A stretch of DNA of 64,000 bases from contig NZ_JFYN01000006.1 of the NCBI RefSeq assembly GCF_000631985.1, positions 124,001 through 188,000 on the forward strand. The letters are read 5' to 3'. The position numbers were made by a program, and so were the translations under genes. The DNA comes from Pseudomonas sp. RIT288. GTDB taxonomy: Bacteria; Pseudomonadota; Gammaproteobacteria; Pseudomonadales; Pseudomonadaceae. The notes under the pieces are model-generated. The model was not told where the DNA came from. It searched no databases and saw nothing but the letters and a program-made list of their open reading frames with translations. Positions 42,958-53,100 of the stretch are shown one piece after another (position 1 is the first letter of the stretch; every line of letters starts with the position of its first letter).

Positions 42958-45120
42958 CTAAACCGCCGCCGAGCCGACGCGGCCCTTGCGCAGTGCATCG
43001 ATGACCGCTTCTTTCGGGCCGTCGGCGACGACCCGGCCGTTGTCCAGCACCAGCAACCGGTCCACCAGGCTCAGCATCGAGGTGCGGTGGGTGACCAGCA
43101 GCAGGGTTTTGCCTTGCACCCAGCCGTGGAGCTTCTGGCGCAGCAGGTCTTCACTGCTGTTGTCCATGGCGCTGGTGGGTTCATCGAGCAGCATGATCGG
43201 TGGGTCGAGCAGCAACGCCCGGGCGAGTAACACCGCCTGACGCTGGCCACCGGAGAGCAACTGCCCGCGCTCGCCCACCGGCCGGTCGAAACCTTGCGGA
43301 TGCTGGCGCGCCAGTTCGGTGACGCCGGTCAGTTCGGCGACTTCGAGCATGCGCGAATCGCTGATGTAGCGAGCGCCGAGGGTCAGGTTGTCGCGCAGGC
43401 TGCCGGCCAAAAGCGGCAGGTCGTGGGCGACATAACCGATCTGCTGGCGCAGGTCGGCGACATCCAGTTGCCGCAGGTCGAGACCGTCGAGCAGCAACTG
43501 GCCTTCTTCGGGTTCATAGAAACCCATCACCAGCCGCGCCAGGGTGCTTTTGCCGGAACCGCTGCGGCCGATGATGCCGATCCGCTCGCCGGGTTTCATG
43601 CTGAAGCTGACGTTGCTCAGCGCCGGCGCGTTCTGGCCGTTGTAGTGAAAGGTCACGCCGCTGACGTCCAGCGCACCTTGCAGTTGCGTGCGTTCCAGTG
43701 GCCGCTGCTTGCCGTCGCGCTCCTGTGGCAGGCCCATCAGCGCGTCGGTGCTTTTCATGGTCAGTTGCGCTTGCTGGTAGCGCGTGATCAGCCCGGCGAT
43801 CTGCCCCAGCGGCGCGAGCACCCGGCTGCCGAGCATGTAGCTGGCCACCAGCGCACCGACGCTGAGGTTACCGGCGATGATGCTGTAGACCCCGGCGACG
43901 ATCGTCGCCATCCCCGAGAACTGTTGGATGAACAGCGTGCCGTTGGTCGCCAGCGCCGAGAGGTTGCGCGCGTGGCTGTCGAGGCGGGTGAGGGCGCCGT
44001 GGGTGCTTTCCCATTTGTGCTGGCGCTCGCTTTCGGCGCTGCAGGCCTTGAGGGTTTCCAGGCCGCCGAGGGTTTCGATCAGCAGCGCCTGCCGTTCGGC
44101 ACCGAGGCTCAGGCTTTTCTGCACGGTGTCACGCAGGCGCACCTGAATCACCAGGGCAAAAATAATCGTGAGCGGAAATGCCAGCAGCGGAATCACCACC
44201 AGCCAGCCGCCGAGCAGGCCGATCACCACCAGCATCAACACCACGAACGGCAGATCGATCAGGCTGGTCAGGGTCACAGCGGTGAGGAATTCGCGCAGGC
44301 CCTGAAAGTCATGAATGCTCTGGGCAAAACCGCCGATGGTTGCCGGCCGCGCCTTCATCGCCATGCCGGTGATGCGTTCAAATAAAGTCGCGGAAAGGAT
44401 CACATCGGTTTTCTTCCCGGCAGTGTCCAGCAGGTGCGCGCGCACCACCCGCAGCACCAGTTCGAAACCGGTGCCGATCAGCAGGCCGATCGACAACACC
44501 CAGAGGGTCGACGTGGCCTGATTCGGCACCACGCGGTCGTAGGTCTGCATGACGAACAGCGGCACCATCAGGCCCAGCAGGTTGATCAGGAAACTGGCGA
44601 GGATGGCGTCGCTGTACAGCCATTTCGACAACTTGAGGGTGTCGCGAAACCAGGCGTGAACCCGCGGCACCAGCGGTGAACGCAAGTCTTCGAGTTCGTG
44701 GCGCGGACGGGCGAACAAGGCCTGGCCGCTGTAGTGTTCGGCAAGTTCTTCGCGCTCGACCCATTGCTCGCCGCCATCGGCTTCGCTGGGCAGGATCAGC
44801 GCCTTGCCGTCGTCGGCGAAACGCCGCAGCACGGCGGTTCGGCCGTCCTTGAGCAGCAGCAGAATCGGCAGATTCAGCGCAGAAATATCCTTCAGCTCGC
44901 GGCGCAACAAGCGCGCCTGCAAGCCGGCCCGGGCGGCTGCGCGGGGCAGCAGATCCAGGCTCAGACGTTGCTTGTTCAGGGGCAGCCCGGCACTCAGGCT
45001 GGCACGACTGACCGTCGCGCCATGCAGTTTGCAGAGGATCAACAGACCGTCGAGTAACGGGTCATCGAAGCTCAGCCGCGGATCAATCCCGGCGTTGCCG
45101 CCTTCGGCCATGCTAGTCAT
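42958..45120 (-). CDS. Type I secretion ABC transporter, permease/ATPase (LapB-like)
   Basis: A 720-residue exporter. Residues about 20-140 form a C39-like domain without the peptidase QxxxDC(G/A) active site, as in exporters of RTX proteins that keep their signals. The permease covers about 165-440. Walker A GRSGSGKST is at 518-526, LSGGQ at 622-626 and Walker B IMLLDE at 642-647. It recognises the C-terminal secretion signal of the adhesin encoded divergently and powers export. The start is ATG at 45120; a second in-frame ATG lies three codons later. Confidence 0.94.
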   Translation of the reverse strand: MTSMAEGGNAGIDPRLSFDDPLLDGLLILCKLHGATVSRASLSAGLPLNKQRLSLDLLPRAAARAGLQARLLRRELKDISALNLPILLLLKDGRTAVLRRFADDGKALILPSEADGGEQWVEREELAEHYSGQALFARPRHELEDLRSPLVPRVHAWFRDTLKLSKWLYSDAILASFLINLLGLMVPLFVMQTYDRVVPNQATSTLWVLSIGLLIGTGFELVLRVVRAHLLDTAGKKTDVILSATLFERITGMAMKARPATIGGFAQSIHDFQGLREFLTAVTLTSLIDLPFVVLMLVVIGLLGGWLVVIPLLAFPLTIIFALVIQVRLRDTVQKSLSLGAERQALLIETLGGLETLKACSAESERQHKWESTHGALTRLDSHARNLSALATNGTLFIQQFSGMATIVAGVYSIIAGNLSVGALVASYMLGSRVLAPLGQIAGLITRYQQAQLTMKSTDALMGLPQERDGKQRPLERTQLQGALDVSGVTFHYNGQNAPALSNVSFSMKPGERIGIIGRSGSGKSTLARLVMGFYEPEEGQLLLDGLDLRQLDVADLRQQIGYVAHDLPLLAGSLRDNLTLGARYISDSRMLEVAELTGVTELARQHPQGFDRPVGERGQLLSGGQRQAVLLARALLLDPPIMLLDEPTSAMDNSSEDLLRQKLHGWVQGKTLLLVTHRTSMLSLVDRLLVLDNGRVVADGPKEAVIDALRKGRVGSAAV

Positions 45121-45164
45121 TTTGATCGCCCCTGTTGAACTGACTCGGCTATCGACACATCGCC

Positions 45165-45254
45165 CCTGTAGGAGCTGCCGAAGGCTGCGATCTTTTGATG
45201 TTGTTTTTGCAGATCAAGATCAACAGATCGCAGCCTTCGGCAGCTCCTACAAGG
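45165..45254. repeat. REPIN, family A
   Basis: Inverted arms GTAGGAGCTGCCGAAGGCTG and complement around a T-rich loop, between the TolC-like and ATPase genes of the secretion operon. Confidence 0.9.
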
Positions 45255-45261
45255 GGTTACC

Positions 45262-46620
45262 TCATTTCAGTTCGGGCAGGCGCGCTTCGTTTTTCACCTC
45301 GGTCGCGGCGATCGCATCTGCTGGCAGCACCACCCGTTGCTTGCTCAGCAACTGGCCCATGTTCGCCAGCACGCGGTACATCGAGTATTCCTCGGTGTAG
45401 CGGATTTCGGTGTAGCGACGGTTGGCGTTGTAGAGCTCGTTTTCACTGTCGAGCAAGTCGAGCAGGGTGCGTTGTCCGAGACCGAACTGATCCTGATAAG
45501 CCGCGCGGACTCGTTTGGTGGTCTCGGCATATTCACGGGCGGTCGGAGTCTGTTTCTTCGCGTTGGTCATGGCGTTCCACGCCAGGTGAATGTTCTCGTT
45601 CAACTGACGCAGGGCATTGTTGCGGATGTCCATCGCCTGGTTGATCTGGTGCGCATCGGAGGCCAGACGAGCCTTGTCGCTGCCGCCGCGGAACAGGTTG
45701 TAGTTCATGATCACGCCCACGCGCCATTCGTTGTCGTGGCCTTCATCACCTTGCACGTTGTTGTTCGCGCCCACCGCCGCTTCGGCGTCGAAGCGTGGGT
45801 AGAACGGCGACTTGGCAACTTCGTACTGGCTCTCGGCCGACTGCACGTCCGCCTGCGCGGATTTCAGGTACGGGTTGTTCTCGACCATGCTCTGCTGGGC
45901 TTCCGGCAGGCTGGTGGGGATTTCGCCGCGAGTCGATGGTGGTGCTTCGAGCTCATCGGGCATGCGCCCGACCACGGCGTAGAAATTCGACTCGGCGTCG
46001 GCCAGATCGACTTCGGCGGTGTCGAGGTTGTTCTGCGCCAGCGCCTTACGGGCGACCGATTGATCGGAGTCGGCGGTACTGCCTATGCCGCGCTCGGTGC
46101 GCAGGCCGATCTGATCGTTGACGCGCAAATGCGCTTGCAGGTTGTTCTTGGCCAGGGTCACCAGTTCACGGCGCTTGAGCACTTCGAGGTAGACCTCGAT
46201 GGTGCGCAGGGCCAGATCCTGAGCGGTGCCTTGCGCGTAGTAGGCGCGGGAGTTGGACACACCCTTGGTGCGCTCGACTTCGTTGGCGGTGTTGAAACCG
46301 TCGAAGATCATCTGCCGCAGCCGTAGCTCGGACTGGGTGTAGTTGAGAATCGAAGTGTGGTGATTACCCAGCGCACGGGTGTTGGTGTTGTCGCTGTAAC
46401 CGCGCCCGTAAGCGGCATTCAAATCGACGGACGGATAGAAGCCGCCCTTGGCGACTTTTACCTGCTCATCGGCTGACAGTTTGGCGTCCACGCGCGAGGC
46501 GAGTTCCGGGTGGGTGGCGATGGTGCTTTGAATCGCTTCGGTCAGGTTCATGGCCTGGGCTTGGGAAGTGCAAGCCATGGCCAGCAAAACCGCGCTGCAG
46601 AGGGGGGTTAGTACGCGCAT
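45262..46620 (-). CDS. TolC-family outer-membrane channel of type I secretion (LapE-like)
   Basis: A 452-residue precursor with signal peptide MRVLTPLCSAVLLAMACTSQAQA (cleavage near residue 23) followed by MNLTEAIQSTIATHPEL, the typical TolC-family start. Two repeats of outer-membrane efflux protein type follow, with long helices and the SVDLNAAYGRGYSDN and YNLFRGGSDKARL strands. It forms the trimeric exit duct for the adhesin. First gene of the channel, ATPase, adaptor operon and divergent from the adhesin gene across a 532-base region. Confidence 0.93.
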   Translation of the reverse strand: MRVLTPLCSAVLLAMACTSQAQAMNLTEAIQSTIATHPELASRVDAKLSADEQVKVAKGGFYPSVDLNAAYGRGYSDNTNTRALGNHHTSILNYTQSELRLRQMIFDGFNTANEVERTKGVSNSRAYYAQGTAQDLALRTIEVYLEVLKRRELVTLAKNNLQAHLRVNDQIGLRTERGIGSTADSDQSVARKALAQNNLDTAEVDLADAESNFYAVVGRMPDELEAPPSTRGEIPTSLPEAQQSMVENNPYLKSAQADVQSAESQYEVAKSPFYPRFDAEAAVGANNNVQGDEGHDNEWRVGVIMNYNLFRGGSDKARLASDAHQINQAMDIRNNALRQLNENIHLAWNAMTNAKKQTPTAREYAETTKRVRAAYQDQFGLGQRTLLDLLDSENELYNANRRYTEIRYTEEYSMYRVLANMGQLLSKQRVVLPADAIAATEVKNEARLPELK

Positions 46621-47152
46621 GGGTGCATCTCCCTGGGTCCTGATGGTGCGTTACTGTCGCCAAATATTTGACGATAATTTGAGGTGTAAGCGTTTCACTC
46701 TTGTAACAACAGAGCTAAGAACATCCTGAAGCGTAGCTAAGAAAAAATTTTCATAAGGCTTATGCCGAAAAAAACTTATGCGGTTCTCGAAAACCGGCAC
46801 ATTGTTCAGGGCGAAAGCCTTTGTTTCATGCGCTTTAGGGAGCACAAAAAGGCTTGAGGAAAGTTCCATTCACTTTGCGACATACGGCGAAGTACTGCTG
46901 AAGGGGAGGGACGCGTAGCGGCAGATGAGCGACAGATTTTTGTCACTCGGGTGATTCACCACCGTTACGTAGCGTTAGTGGGTGTGCTGCATTCATCAGG
47001 ATTGCGAAGTGCTTGAAAGCACTGAGGTTTCCTTGTTTGCGCAACCTGCGACACGAACTGTCGAGGTGCGAGCGTCGCCCCGACAACCCGATTGAGCCAT
47101 GGGCTGCTTCGCGAACCAGTGCCGACGGTGGTCGGCAGCGGAGGAATTTCAC
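46621..47152. promoter_or_regulatory. Divergent control region of the adhesin and its exporter
   Basis: A 532-base region, AT-rich at 46660-46870, without a credible gene. It contains two CATAAG-type repeats and their inverse near 46750-46785, a partial FleQ-like stretch (AAATATTTGACG near 46660) and a long leader before the adhesin ribosome site. The length suggests complex control, as expected for a c-di-GMP-responsive surface adhesin, but no site is certain. Confidence 0.5.
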
Positions 47153-50100
47153 ATGGCAACGCTCATCGGGATCGTCACTAAAGTCATTGGTCAGGTTTTT
47201 GCGCAGGGCACCGACGGCACACGCCGCGCCCTGGTCGAGGGCGACCGCCTGTATGCCGGCGATCAATTGATCACCGGGGCGGAAGGCGCCGTCGCCGTTC
47301 ATCTGGAAAATGGCCGCGAGTTGACCCTGGGTCGCGACAGCAGCATGACCCTGTCCGGGCAACTGCTGGCCAATCAGGCCGTGCATGTCGATTCCCCTGA
47401 AGCGCTGACCCCAAGCCAGGCACAGCTGACTGACGTCGAGCAGATCCAGAAAGCCATCGCTGCCGGCGAAGACCCGACCAAAGCGGCAGAAGCCACCGCC
47501 GCTGGCCCGAATGCGCCGGGCGGCGCGCCCGGTGAGCTGGGCGGCGGCCACAGTTTTGTCCTGCTGACGGAAGTCGGTGGGCGAGTGGATCCGGTGATCG
47601 GCTTCCCGACCGCCGGTTTCAACGGTATTCCCGAGTTTCCCGAAGAGCGGCATAACGCGGTGATCGATAACGGCGATAACACGCCGATCGTGCCGCCGCC
47701 GGTCAACAATCCGGTGACCCTCAGCGGCCTCGCGGTGCCCGGGGGCGAGTTGACCCTCAACGAAGCCAACCTGCCTGCCGGCTCCTCGGCCAACCCCGGC
47801 ACGCTGACCCAGAGCGGCAGCTTCACAGTGTCGGCGCCGGACGGGCTGAGCAGTCTGAACATCGGCGGTATCAACGTGATCAGCGGTGGCGTGGCGGCCG
47901 GGTTCCCGCAGTCGATCACCACACAACTGGGCAACACCCTGACCATCACCGGTTACAACGCCAGCACCGGAGTGGTCAGCTACAGCTACACCCTCAACGG
48001 CAACGACGCCCATCCGGCCGGTGACGGCGCCAACAGCCTCAGCGAACATTTCACCGTGACCGCAAGCGACAGCAATGGCGACAGCGCCACCGGCTCGCTC
48101 GACGTCAACATCATCGACGACGTGCCCAAAGCGGCGAATGACAGCAACGCCAACACCGCCTCGGAAACCCTGCTGACCCTGACCGGCAACGTGCTGACCA
48201 ACGACGTGCAAGGCGCCGATCGCGTACCGACCGGCCCGGTCACTGCCGGCACCTTTACCGGCACTTTCGGCACCCTCGTATTGAATGCCAATGGCACGTA
48301 CACCTACACCCTGAACACCAGCGACGCGGATTTCAAAGCTCTGCACGGTGGCGGCAATGGTACCGAGACTTTCACCTACACCCTCACCGATTCGGACGGC
48401 GACACCAGTACTGCGAATCTGGTTTTGCAGATTCACAACAACGACGATCCGGTGGTGATCAATGGCTTGAACGTCGAGGGGGGCGAGCTGACGGTCTATG
48501 AAAAAAACCTCGGCACCGGCAGCGAGCCGGACTCGAGTGCGCTGACCCAAAGCGGCACCTTCACCATCACCGCACTGGACGGCGTCACCACGCTGACCGT
48601 CGGCGGCATCGCGGTTGTCACCAATGGCGTCGCTGCAGGCTTCCCGCAATCGGTCACCACACCGTTGGGCAGTACGCTGACCATCACCGGTTTCAACGCG
48701 ACCACCGGGGTAGTGAGTTACAGCTACACCTTGGTCGACAATGAGGCCCATCCGACGGCCAACGGCGCCAACAATCTGCCTGAACAATTCGCCGTCACCG
48801 TCGTGGACGACAACGGCACCACCGCCAATGCAACCCTCGATGTGAACGTGATCGACGACCTGCCCAAAGCGGTCGATGACAGCAACACGGGGACGGCTTC
48901 GGAAACCACGCTCACGCTGACAGGCAACGTGCTGACCAACGACGTGCAAGGCGCCGACCGCGTTCCGAGTGGCCCGGTCACCGCCGGTACGTTCACCGGC
49001 ACCTACGGCACCCTGGTACTGAATACCGACGGCACCTACACCTACACGCTCAACACCACCGACGCCGATTTCAAAAACCTGCACGGCGGCGGCAATGGCA
49101 CCGAGACTTTCACCTACACCCTCACCGATTCTGACGGCGATACCAGCACCGCGAACCTCGTCCTGCAAATCCACAACAACGACGATCCGGTGATCATCAA
49201 CGGCCTGGATGTGAATGGCGGCGAACTCACCGTTTACGAAAAAAACCTCAGCGACGGCAGCGCCCCGGACTCTACCGCGCTGACCCAAAGCGGCACCTTC
49301 ACCATCACCGCACTGGACGGCGTCACCACGCTGACCGTCGGCGGCATCGCGGTTGTCACCAATGGCGTCGCTGCAGGCTTCCCGCAATCGGTCACCACAC
49401 CGTTGGGCAGTACGCTGACCATCACCGGTTTCAACGCGACCACCGGGGTAGTGAGTTACAGCTACACCTTGGTCGACAATGAGGCCCATCCGACGGCCAA
49501 CGGCGCCAACAATCTGCCTGAACAATTCGCCGTCACCGTCGTGGACGACAACGGCACGACTGCCACTGCAACCCTCGATGTGAACGTGATCGACGACCTG
49601 CCCAAAGCGGTCGATGACAGCAACACGGGGACGGCTTCGGAAACCACGCTCACGCTGACAGGCAACGTGCTGACCAACGACGTGCAAGGCGCCGACCGCG
49701 TTCCGAGTGGCCCGGTCACCGCCGGTACGTTCACCGGCACCTACGGCACCCTGGTACTGAATACCGACGGCACCTACACCTACACGCTCAACACCACCGA
49801 CGCCGACTTCAAAAACCTGCACGGCGGCGGCAATGGCACCGAGACTTTCACCTACACCCTCACCGATTCTGACGGCGATACCAGCACCGCGAACCTCGTC
49901 CTGCAAATCCACAACAACGACGATCCGGTGATCATCAACGGCCTGGATGTGAATGGCGGCGAACTCACCGTTTACGAAAAAAACCTCAGCGACGGCACCA
50001 GTCCCGATGCACCGGCGCTGACCCAGAGCGGCACCTTCACGGTGACCGCGCTCGACGGTTTGCAAACCCTGACCGTGGGCGGGATCAACGTTGTTACCGG

Positions 50101-53100
50101 TGGTGTGGCCGCAGGCTTCCCGCAATCGATCGTCACGCCGTTGGGCAGCACGCTGACCATCACCGGCTACAACCCGGCGACCGGCGTGGTCAGCTACAGC
50201 TACACCCTGGTCGACAACGAAACCCATCCGAACGCCAACGGCGCCAACAGCATCACCGAGAACTTCAACGTAGTTGCTACGGACACTGACGGCAGCACCG
50301 CCAGCGGCCAGATCAACGTCAACATCGTCGATGATCTGCCCAGTGCCCATCCTGATGCCGCGTCGGTGGCGGAGGGTGGCACCGTCAGCGGCAACGTGCT
50401 CGACAATGACATCGGCGGCGCCGACGGCCCGGCGGTGACCGGTGCGGTGGTCGGTGTGCGCGCCGGCTCCGACACCTCGACCTCGGCCATTGGCGGACTC
50501 AACAGCAACATCAATGGCACGTACGGTTACCTGACGCTGGACGCCAACGGCAACGCGGTCTATCACAGCAATCCCAATGCCGTGAGCGGCCCCGGCACGG
50601 TGGATGTGTTCACCTACACCGTGCGCGATTCCGACGGCGATGAAAGCACCACGACCATCACCATCGATGTCGCCAACAGCAAGCTGTATGCGACCAGCGA
50701 CACCGACGTCACGGTCTACGAAAAAGCCCTGGACCTGACCAGGGACGGTGCCGATCTGGCCCCCGGTACAGTCACCGGCAGCGATCCGACCGATACGGGT
50801 GAAACCGCGTCCGGCACCCTCGTCGGCTCAGTCACCGGCGCGGTCGGAGCGATCAGCTATGCGCTGGTCGGCAGTGCCACCGGCAACTATGGGCAGATCG
50901 TGCTCAACCCCAACGGCACTTACACCTACACGCTGACCTCGCCGGCAACCACCACACCGCATGCCGATGACGGTGCCAATACCCTGACTGAAACCTTCAC
51001 CTATCAGGCCACCGATTCGCTGGGCAATGTGGTCACCAGCACCATCGTCGTCAGCATCGTCGATGACGTGCCCAAAGCCCTCAACGACAATAACGCTAAC
51101 AGCGCCTCGGAAACCCAACTGACCCTGACCGGCAATGTGTTGAGCAACGACGTGCAAGGCGCGGATGTGGTCGCCACCGGACCGAATGCCGGGCCGATCA
51201 CCGCCGGTACCTTCACCGGGACGTACGGCACGCTGGTGCTCAACGCCAACGGCACTTACACCTATACGCTCAACCCGGCTGACGCCGATTTCAAAGCGCT
51301 GCACGGCGGTGGAAATGGCACCGAGACATTCACCTACACGCTCACCGATGCCGACGGCGATACCAGCACCGCCAACCTGGTGCTGAACATCCACAACAAC
51401 GACGATCCGGTGGTGCTCAACGGGCTCGACGTCAATGGCGGTGAACTCACCGTCTACGAGAAAAACCTCAGTGACGGCACCAGCCCTGATACCCCGGCGC
51501 TGACCCAGAGCGGTACCTTCACCGTCACGGCCCTTGATGGACTGCAAACCCTCACCGTCGGTGGCATTGCCGTAGTGACCAACGGGGTCGCCGCAGGCTT
51601 TCCGCAATCGGTGGTGTCGCCGCTGGGCAGCACGTTCACCGTGACCGGCTACAACCCGGCGACCGGCGTGGTCAGCTACAGCTACACGTTGGTGGACAAC
51701 GAAAATCACCCGACCGCTAACGGCGCCAACAGCCTCACCGAAAACTTCAACGTGGTCGCGACGGACACCGATGGCAGCACCGCCAGCGGCCAGATCAACG
51801 TCAACATCATCGACGATTTGCCGACTGCCAAGGCCGACACCGGCTCGGTGGCGGAGGGCGGTACGGTGAATGTCAGCGTGTTGGGCAATGACGTCACCGG
51901 CGCCGATGGCGCAGCGGCAGGCGGAGCAGTGGTCGGCGTGCGCGCCGGCGGCGACACCTCAAGCTCGGCGATCGGCGGCCTCAACAGCAACATCAACGGC
52001 ACCTACGGCTACCTGACCCTAGATGCGGCAGGCAACGCCATCTATCACAGCAACCCGAACTCGGTGAGCCCACCAGGCGCCACCGACACGTTCACCTACA
52101 CCATCCGCGACAGTGACGGCGATGAAAGCACCACCACCATCACCATCAACGTCGCTGACAGCAAGCTCGTGGCCTCAGTCGATCAGGACGTGACGGTCTA
52201 CGAAAAAGCCCTCGACCTGACCCAGGACGGCCAGGATCTGGCGCCCGGCACGGTCACCGGCAGCGACCCGAGCAACACCGGCGAAACCGCCAGCGGCACG
52301 CTGGTCGGCGCGGTCACCGGCGGCAGCGGGGCGATCACCTACACCCTGGTCGGCAGCGCCACCGGCACTTACGGGCAGATCCAGCTCAACGCCGACGGCA
52401 CTTACACCTACACCCTGACCTCGGCACCGAAAACCACGCCGAACGCCAACGACGGCGCCAACACCCTGAGCGAAAGCTTCACCTACAAAGCCACCGATGC
52501 GCTGGGCAACAGCACCACCAGCACCCTCGTGGTCAACATCGTCGACGACGTACCGAAAGCGGTGCCTTCGGATCGTTCGGTGGCGGCGGTGGAGATCGAT
52601 TCCAACCTGCTGATTGTCCTCGACATCTCCGGCAGTATGGCCGACGCCTCCGGTGTACCGGGGCTGTCACGGCTGGCGCTGGCCAAGCAGGCGATCAGTG
52701 CCTTGCTCGACAAATACGATGACCTCGGCGATGTAAAGGTACAACTCGTCACCTTCAGCAGTAGCGCCACGGACCGGACTTCGGTGTGGGTGGATGTGGC
52801 GACGGCCAAGACCATACTCGCCGGTCTCACCGCCGGTGGCGGTACCAACTACGACGCTGCGGTGGCGGTGATGCAGACCGCGTTCAATACCTCGGGCAAA
52901 CTCACCGGGGCGCAGAACGTCGGCTACTTCTTCTCCGACGGCAAGCCCAACGAAGGCGACATCAACGCCGCTGATGAGGCAGCGCTGAAAAACTTCCTCG
53001 ATGCCAACAACATCAAGAACTACGCCATCGGTCTGGGCAGCGGCGTGAGCAACGCGAACCTCGATCCGCTGGCCTATGACGGCATCAGCCACACCAACAC

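Noticed and set aside
46655..46680. FleQ box upstream of the exporter operon
   Set aside because: GTC and GAC half-sites are present but spacing and centre do not match the consensus well enough to call.
46943..50566. 1207-codon open frame antisense to the adhesin, with repeated glycine/valine-rich sequence
   Set aside because: It mirrors the adhesin repeats. High-GC codon use with strong third-position bias keeps the opposite frame open. No ribosome site, and the composition is unlike any protein family I know.
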